This document shows, in pieces, positions 1-7,000 of a stretch of 14,750 bases of DNA. The stretch is from positions 1 to 14,750 of the forward strand of contig JAEEGW010000210.1 of the NCBI GenBank assembly GCA_016280525.1, written 5' to 3'. Position 1 is the stretch's first letter. Each line of letters opens with the position of its first letter. The notes under the pieces are model-generated. The model had not been told where the DNA came from and did not search any database. It was given only the letters and a program-made list of their open reading frames with translations. Source of the DNA: Clostridiales bacterium (GTDB lineage: Bacteria; Bacillota; Clostridia; Oscillospirales; CAG-272). The position numbers and the translations under genes were made by a program.

Positions 1-3000
1 AACAACCGCGTTGACGTCTTCGATGGATCCGCGATATTCAGCGTTGTCTGTTGCCTTGACCATATCAGCAGCAAGACGCTGTGCAATGGTAAGCTGTGAT
101 TCGCCGTAGTAAGAACCGGTCGCTACGACCATCTGGAAGATTGCGTTCGCGTCAGCAATGTTGACTTTGCCGTCGCCGTTGATATCACCGTCATAAGTGA
201 TGGTTGCCTTTGTGCCGGTACCTGTTGCGATCTTGCCGACCTGTGCGTCGGTAAGCGTTAACGCATCAGCTTCGATAAGCGTATAGAACACAGCCGTGCT
301 GGCATTATCACTGGTTCCGATCATATAGTTGGAATCAGTCGTGTAATACATAGTTGCGCCGTCGTACGTATATACGCCATCGCCTGCGCCGGCAGCATCG
401 ATTATGAGCATCTTGTAGCCGGCAGGTGCGTACTTGTATTCCTGTACAGCGTAGCTCAGGCTCTGAGTCCACTGTGCGGTCAACGTTACATTACCGTATT
501 TTCCGGTGACAGCCGTGCCTGCATTATACGCAGAGTTTTCTTCCCAGTTTCCACCGGCAGTGGTTACTACCCATCCTGCGAACGAGAAGTTGGTCTTGCC
601 TGTTGCTTCGGGAAGCGTATCTGTAGATTCGATTGTATAAGTCATCGCTTCGATTTCCGCACCACCGTCGGTTACGAATGTGATCGTGTAATCATGCGGT
701 GTGTAAACGGGTTTTACAGAAGCGTTAGAAGCTGTATCTGTCGGAAGTGTGGGCCATGCGCCGTCGTAACCGGGTTTTTCGGGAACAGCAGGCGGGGTTA
801 TGGTCTTATCGGTAATTGTAAACGTGTTATCAGTTCCCTGATCTTCCAGGTCTTCATCGTTTTCATCCTGGAACGTGATGGTATATACGTGTTCGGTGTA
901 CTGCGGATACACGTTGATTTCCTGCGCGGAGAACAGCGTGTATGCGGTCCAGCCGTTTGCATCGTACCATTCCTTAGTAGGAACGGTGGGAACGGTGACA
1001 GAACCCTGCGTGCTTTCGGTATAAGTCTGTTCGGAAAGAACAGTATTGCCGGCTGCGCCTTCTTCAAGGTTCCAGAATTTGATGGTGTATTCGTGTTCGG
1101 TGAAGAAACCGGTAATCTCTACGCTTTCATCACCCATTGTGAAGTTTGCGGGAGCCGCAGATCCGTTTATCTGCCAGCCGGAGAAGTCGTAACGCGGCAC
1201 GGTTACTTCGGTCTGGTCTACGTTAACGGTAGCGCCGAATTTGTACGGGCTGTTTGCGTCAACAGGAACATTGGGAGCGCCGGAAGGAACAACCGTACCT
1301 TCAGCATATTTATAAGTTACCGTATGTTTGTTGCGGTCGTAGTTGATTACAATAACTGTTGAACCGTCGGCAGCGATAGCAACCTGTTCGAAATTCTTAG
1401 CGGTATAACCGGTGATCGTCTTTGCTACAGCTGCAGTCTGCTGACCTGTTGTGCCTGTCAGCTGATCGTCTTCAGGAACAAGAGTAGTATCTTCTACATA
1501 GGCAGTACCGTCAAGAGACTCAAAACGATGCTTTACGACGTACTGCGTGTTGGTGTTGGGAGTCCACGTTGCTGTGACGCTCAAGTTACCCCAGGTACCT
1601 GCCGCGATAACGTCGCCGGAAGCGGATACGCTGCCTTCTTCGCCTGACTTAACTGTGATAGTCCATCCGTTGAACGTATAGCCTGTCTTTGTAGGCTGAG
1701 TTAACGTGATAGGAAGATCGCTTACGTCATAACCGCGGGGGTTTGTGTCTGTGTCAGCAAACGTACCGCCGTCGTAGTTATATTCAATAACGTATGCAGC
1801 TTCACTCCAGATAGCGTACAGCGTTACCGTAGCGCCGTCTGTTGAGGATAATCCGCTGGGAGTATCGCCTGCGGAATACAGAGCTGTTGTAGCAGAGCTG
1901 TTTGTGTTCCAACCGATGAAGGTGTAGCCGTTATTTGTTAAGTTTACACCGGAACCGATCGTAATGGGTTCGTTAAACGGAACGTTGGTATGGTTTTCAG
2001 GCAGTGTGCCTGTACCGCCGTTAGCGTTATATTCAACGTTATAGTGGTTCACGCTGTACTGTGCGGTAAATACTGTGGTACCGGTGATAGCTACGGACTC
2101 ACCGGCATCATAAGTTTCGTTTCCGTCAGACCATCCGGTAAAGGTATAACCTTCAGCGGCAGCAGGTGCGGCGGGCAGAGTGATCGATTCGTTGTAATGA
2201 GCAGATGCGGGAGTTGTGGGTGCAACTTCACCGGATGCCGCATGTGCGCCAAGATCAAATGTGATGTCATAATCTATATAAGTCTTGCTGAATGCGGCAT
2301 AATAGTTCTCAACGCCGTCAACTGTCGGCAGGTTAGCTACAGCAACACCTTCTTCCTGGTTTGCTTCGGTCGCCCATCCTGCAAAATCATAGGTGTAGGT
2401 TTCGTCTGCATCCTTTGTGGGCACACTGCCATCAAATGAAGGCTGAGTACCAAATTCAACGTTTTCGTCAGTCTCAATAGCTGCAGAACCGTCCTGCTTA
2501 TACCAGGTTACGGTGTATTTATTTATTACCTTTGAGAATGCAGCGTAAAGAACCATATCGTTGTCAAGCATTGTATATGTGTTCGCTGCAGAACCGACTT
2601 CTGAGTTCTTGGCTATAGACCAACCTTCAAATGTATACGTATACTGTGCAGTATTTTCCTTTGTGGGTTCAGTGCCGTCATAGCTCAGCGTCTGACCGTA
2701 CGGAACATTTGTATCGGTCTCGTAAGTGTCAGTGTCGTCCTGGTTTCTCCACGTAACGGAGTGCGTATTTACAGTCCAAACAGCGTACAGAGGCGTATCA
2801 GCGTCTTCAGAGAACGTTGCGCCTGCTGCATAGTCAGCAGTTGTGCTTGATGCAGTCTTGGTCCATCCTGCGAAGGTGTAGCCGGTACGTGTCGGTACAG
2901 CAGAAGCAAGGGCGATATCAACGCCGTGCTGTTTCGTCTGGTCGTCGGGAACCGTGATTTCCTCGTCAGCAACGTTGTCGTTGTAGCTGATCGTGTACGT

Positions 3001-3975
3001 CTTCAGCGTCTCAACGCCAAGCGTGTCGCTGCTTACCTGTAATACGGGTGAGAAGCTTGCAGGCGTGCCTGCAACGGCGATGTTAGCCGCATTGGTAAGG
3101 GTGATGGGCATGGCGGTGTTGTAAACCGCAGTATCTGCTACCGTAAAGGTAATGGTCGCGATCTCAACGCCGGTACCGGCGGGCAGCGCTACGTTGATAG
3201 GATGATCTTTATCCGCACCGACAGCCTGAATACGCTGGCTCGTTGCTGTAGATGCGTTATTGCCGCTATCAATGTGAGTACCGTTATCAGACGTTAAACC
3301 TGTGTACGTGAGGTTTGCGTCATTCGTAACAATGAAATCGAATGCCTGCAGAGTATCTGCAAGATTGGACTTCAGGTAAACTGTTACGGTTACAGTATCA
3401 CCGGGATTGTACTCGTAGTATTTATCGTTGTCTGTATCAGCAGTTGAATCTACTACATAGTAGAGTTCATAACCCTGCGTAGCAGGAGCAGCTTCCGATA
3501 CTGTTATAGTAGCGGTAAGACTATCTGAAGCAAGTGTAAATGTTTCACCGCCGTTATAACATACTTCAATGTAATCAAAGTTTAACTCGTAATCATTTGC
3601 TGGTGTGTTTGCCGGAATTGTCACTGTGATTGTTATTAAATTAGATGAGTTAACATCATCTAAATTCGGTTTAGCAAAATGAGTTAAATAGCCGTCATTG
3701 AAATCAGCTTCCATAACACTTACGCCAAGATAATTCTTTATATCAGAAATTACAAGTGGCGTTTCAACAGTTATTTCTCCGCCAAGAGAGCACCAATCTA
3801 TAGCGCTCGGGGCTTCCAGCGTTATGTCTACTGTCTGATCTGCATCGCTCGCAGTTACGGTTGCTCCTTCGAACTGAAGTGTCAGATCCACGGCAACAAC
3901 AGGGATGGACACAAGAGAGAGCACCATAATAAGGGCTATTGCGCCGGATAGTAGACGCTTGAGTTGTGTTTTCAT
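1..3975 (-). CDS. Secreted cohesin-like / InlB-repeat / dockerin surface protein (3' end cut by window)
   Basis: An open frame of 1325 codons starts at ATG 3973-3975 and runs off the left edge without a stop. A GGAGGAA ribosome-binding site lies 7 nt before the start. Residues 1-28 are a Sec signal peptide (basic N-terminus, hydrophobic core, VVA-VD cleavage). Residues about 29-160 and 165-310 look like two cohesin-like beta-sandwiches: the second has PGDTVTVTVYL near its start and a VEIATITFTV strand late in the domain. Residues about 326-1145 carry ten InlB-type repeats marked by GYTFxGW-like motifs, with a MucBP-like module at about 808-880. Residues about 1150-1258 form a linker module, followed by a type I dockerin whose first calcium loop is D1264, N1266, D1268, N1272, D1275. 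The second loop (about 1309-1320) is degenerate. No catalytic domain is seen. The family suggests adhesion or scaffolding at the cell surface. The cohesin-like assignment is by pattern only; the dockerin and InlB repeats are firm. Confidence 0.87.
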   Translation of the reverse strand, partial: MKTQLKRLLSGAIALIMVLSLVSIPVVAVDLTLQFEGATVTASDADQTVDITLEAPSAIDWCSLGGEITVETPLVISDIKNYLGVSVMEADFNDGYLTHFAKPNLDDVNSSNLITITVTIPANTPANDYELNFDYIEVCYNGGETFTLASDSLTATITVSEAAPATQGYELYYVVDSTADTDNDKYYEYNPGDTVTVTVYLKSNLADTLQAFDFIVTNDANLTYTGLTSDNGTHIDSGNNASTATSQRIQAVGADKDHPINVALPAGTGVEIATITFTVADTAVYNTAMPITLTNAANIAVAGTPASFSPVLQVSSDTLGVETLKTYTISYNDNVADEEITVPDDQTKQHGVDIALASAVPTRTGYTFAGWTKTASSTTADYAAGATFSEDADTPLYAVWTVNTHSVTWRNQDDTDTYETDTNVPYGQTLSYDGTEPTKENTAQYTYTFEGWSIAKNSEVGSAANTYTMLDNDMVLYAAFSKVINKYTVTWYKQDGSAAIETDENVEFGTQPSFDGSVPTKDADETYTYDFAGWATEANQEEGVAVANLPTVDGVENYYAAFSKTYIDYDITFDLGAHAASGEVAPTTPASAHYNESITLPAAPAAAEGYTFTGWSDGNETYDAGESVAITGTTVFTAQYSVNHYNVEYNANGGTGTLPENHTNVPFNEPITIGSGVNLTNNGYTFIGWNTNSSATTALYSAGDTPSGLSSTDGATVTLYAIWSEAAYVIEYNYDGGTFADTDTNPRGYDVSDLPITLTQPTKTGYTFNGWTITVKSGEEGSVSASGDVIAAGTWGNLSVTATWTPNTNTQYVVKHRFESLDGTAYVEDTTLVPEDDQLTGTTGQQTAAVAKTITGYTAKNFEQVAIAADGSTVIVINYDRNKHTVTYKYAEGTVVPSGAPNVPVDANSPYKFGATVNVDQTEVTVPRYDFSGWQINGSAAPANFTMGDESVEITGFFTEHEYTIKFWNLEEGAAGNTVLSEQTYTESTQGSVTVPTVPTKEWYDANGWTAYTLFSAQEINVYPQYTEHVYTITFQDENDEDLEDQGTDNTFTITDKTITPPAVPEKPGYDGAWPTLPTDTASNASVKPVYTPHDYTITFVTDGGAEIEAMTYTIESTDTLPEATGKTNFSFAGWVVTTAGGNWEENSAYNAGTAVTGKYGNVTLTAQWTQSLSYAVQEYKYAPAGYKMLIIDAAGAGDGVYTYDGATMYYTTDSNYMIGTSDNASTAVFYTLIEADALTLTDAQVGKIATGTGTKATITYDGDINGDGKVNIADANAIFQMVVATGSYYGESQLTIAQRLAADMVKATDNAEYRGSIEDVNAVV
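541..3000 (-). repeat. Array of about ten InlB-type (Listeria-Bacteroides) repeats with a MucBP-like insert
   Basis: This is a coding repeat array covering residues about 326-1145 of the cohesin/dockerin protein. Each module is roughly 65-90 residues and carries an aromatic-x-aromatic-x-G-W signature. I place the signatures at residues 365-371, 447-452, 529-534, 609-615, 683-689, 765-771, 928-934, 1004-1009 (degenerate), 1069-1074 (degenerate) and 1129-1135. Between the sixth and seventh lies a MucBP-like module (YVVKHRF at its start, INYDRNKH at its end). InlB B-repeats have a small beta-grasp fold and usually act as stalks or in host or matrix contacts. The modules are diverged at the DNA level, so this is an old expansion rather than a fresh tandem duplication. 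Confidence 0.82.
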
Positions 3976-3980
3976 TTGTT

Positions 3981-3987
3981 TTCCTCC
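3981..3987 (-). promoter_or_regulatory. Ribosome-binding site of the cohesin/InlB/dockerin gene
   Basis: GGAGGAA lies 7 nt upstream of the ATG at 3975. It fixes the start of a gene whose 3' end is outside the window. The 51-nt gap to the preceding stop is AT-rich and shows neither a clear promoter nor a GC-rich hairpin, which favours readthrough from the upstream gene. Confidence 0.8.
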
Positions 3988-4026
3988 ATAATTTTAATAA
4001 ATTTTATTTTACTTTATAATATCGCC

Positions 4027-7000
4027 TTAGTTATTTGCCCAATCAAATGTCCACTTCCTGATTGAAGCGGATTTAACACGTGTTGCGTCAACAGTAGTAA
4101 TTCTTCCGTTGCCGTCTACGTCTGCGGCTAACATTTCAAGATTGTTAAATGTCCATTTTCTGATTGACGCAGACTTTACACGTGTTGCGTCAACAGCGGT
4201 AATTCTTCCGTTCAAGTCAGCGTCGCCCTTTACAACAACTACCAAAGCTATATCTTCGGGGAAGTTGTTCGGGCAAACAAATTCATACGTATTTGTTGTT
4301 TCGGTCGGCATAGCAGTAAGTCTTGTATACGTTCCGTCAGCGTTTTCATAAGCAATAACACATGCATTTGAACAGGTTACCGTAAATACACCGTACGCTG
4401 AATCTGTTACAGCGATAGTTGCTGTTGCGTTTGTGTAGTTTGTAAACTGGCTCAGGTCTGTTTTCAACCTTTCAGCCGTGAGTTTGGTTACTATTACAAG
4501 CTCAACTTCAACTTCGCTTACACCGGTCATATCAAGATTTACGGTATCGCCGCTCTTTGTTGCGGTGCCGTATGTTGAAGATACCGAATCGATCGCGTAT
4601 TCCGCGTCAGCGGGTTTCGTCCACGCGTATGCGTCGCCGGAAACGTAATGTGTTTCAGTATCGGAACTCCAACCGTTCAAGTCGTTGCGAACTACAACAA
4701 CTTTATGATCGTATTCGTAAACTTCAAGTTTAGCCGTTACGTCAGAGGCAATGCCGGTAAGAGTTACACGGCTTACGCCTTCACCAAAGTCTGCTCCGTT
4801 GTTAGCAGTTGCAGTACCGGTGATTTCCGCACTCGTTATTATCGTGTTCTTGGTGCTTATAAGATCCTGTCCGGCTACGTCATAACGTATCGTGTTGTCG
4901 CCGACGTTTATCGTTACGTCGTGATCTTCTGCGTCTGCATACTGGGTTTTGATTACGTTATCGTTCTGATTCGTAAATACGACCTTGTACGTAAACGTTC
5001 TAAGAGTCAGCGTTACAACTTCATCAGAGTTGATGTTCACAACCTTAAACAGCGATTTGCCGTTGGAAGCGGGATAATCATTCGTTGCGCCGCTTGCGTG
5101 TTCGCCGTAAGCTGTCTGGATGATGTAACGCGCTCCGCCGACACCTTCATCGGGCGGGATATACGTTGCTTCGGTTTCAGCGCCGGTAAGGTAAGTGTAC
5201 GTTGTTTCAACACCGTCGTTCCACGTGACTTTATACGTGAACGGAGTAAGTGTGATTATAACGTCCGCAGCTGTTCCGGTTACATTCGTCACACTGACTG
5301 TCTGCGTCGTGTAAGAAACCGTCGCACCGGTGGAAGTCGCGCCTTCAATGAAGAAGCGGTTGCCGCTGCCGACGCCGTCGTCAGCTGCCGTGTACGTGAT
5401 AGTGCTGCCTGCGCCGTAATATTTAGTTTCAAGAACGTTTTCGTCCGCATCCTTGAACGTTATGATAGCGTCAAACTGTACTTTGTCAACCGTCACGTCA
5501 ACGTCCGATCCAACTCCCGTAACCGTTATCGTTGCGGTGCCCGTCGGATCAGCAGGGTTGGTGTAGCTGACTGTACCTACCTGGTTGCTCGGGATCGACG
5601 CGCCGTTGATCGCATATCCGGCGTCAAGCGTAAACGTTACGCTATCGCCTGTAAGAACGTACGCAGTCTGTCCGTCGGCTGTTACAATATAATCATAAGC
5701 AACAACGGGAACGTTCAGCGTCAGGTCTTTGTCAATACCGGTCAGAGTCAGGCTCGTCGGTGTGACAGCTAAGGACGCTTCAGTCGGTGTCGTAGTAATC
5801 GAAGCTTCTCCGAAGATGAATCCGTCACCGAGGGCTGTATTGGATACGTTGACTGTTTCGCCGCTGTTTACATAGCTGGGTGCAAGCGACGCTCCAGTCG
5901 TATTGTAAGTGATCTTATAATCTTTATGAGCTAAAGTTACGTTTGCGACAACTCCGCTGGTATTTACACCGGTTATCGTCAAGTTATCTACATTATTCTG
6001 ATAACTTACAACGCTGCCTCCGGTAATGCTTACGCTGTCGATCACATACCAGCCGTTTGCGGGTTTCGCGGGAGCGAATGTAGTTGTCCAGACTTCGTCT
6101 GCATCCTGCGTGGAGAATATCGTAACTGTTTCTGTTCTATTGTCGGGATATGTTATATTAACCGTTACAGGCCATGCATCCGCGTTAGCTACGATGCTTA
6201 CCTCAACGTCTTCAGTAATGTTTGTTAAAAGGAGGGACGTTGTCAATCCGTAAACCGGGGTCGCCGTTGCGCCGCTCGCCGGAGTTACGGTTGCGCTGAT
6301 CGCGCAGTTCTGATCCCAGTCGTACGATGCGGTATTACCTATAACATATTCAGCAGTCGTCTTGTCCGCCGCAGGCTCTTGCCAGATCACGCGGTAGTCG
6401 TAAGACTGAACGTGAAGCGCGATTTTAACGTTTTGAGCCAGGCCGTGGAATTGGATAGCCTCCCAGCCGTCTGCAATATTTGCATTTGTGTTGACTGCAA
6501 GACCGCCGACTGTAACGTTTCCGTCGTAATCAACCGTTGCGGAAAGATCGTTGTCATTAGCGTCTTTAATGGAATCAACTGACGTGATAACGTAACGCTC
6601 GCCGTCAACTATCAAAGTACCGTCAAGATCTATATCGCTGTTGTATGCGTAATCTGTATAGTTGATCGTATCGCCGTTTTCATCGGTCAGGGTGTAATCA
6701 ACCTGCCACTGATACCAGCTGTCATAAGTACCGTTACCGTGAGTATCAGTTGCCGGCGGCTGTGAATAGTAAGTACCTGCTTCAAAAGAGCTTACTTCAG
6801 TTTCGCCGTACATATACGAAAGGACAGGTTCAGTTTGAATCGAAACCCATTCGTTGGACTTTTTAAGCTGCCAGAGTGTACCGCTGACTGTTCCGTTCGG
6901 ATTCGCATAGTTGATCAGTGTACCTGATCCCTGTATAACCATATCATCAGCTACACCTCCGTTGTCCGTAGTGAACACATTGCTGTAAGCAGTAACGGTA

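Noticed and set aside
694..2439. Plus-strand frames of 222 and 149 codons opposite the InlB repeats
   Set aside because: They are antisense to a continuous 1325-codon frame with clear domain content and have no domain of their own.
541..3000. CRISPR-like or recent DNA tandem repeats in the InlB region
   Set aside because: The periodicity is at protein level only; the bases are diverged, the unit length is variable, and no identical short repeats with unique spacers are present.
3976..4026. Terminator or promoter between the two dockerin genes
   Set aside because: The 51-nt gap is A/T-rich with no GC-rich stem and no convincing -35/-10 pair; only the ribosome-binding site is supported.
4648..5772. 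Plus-strand open frame of 374 codons
   Set aside because: It lies entirely antisense to the 1759-residue secreted protein, which has a signal peptide, repeats and a dockerin. The predicted product is Arg/Val/Cys-rich with no recognisable motif, as expected from a shadow frame.
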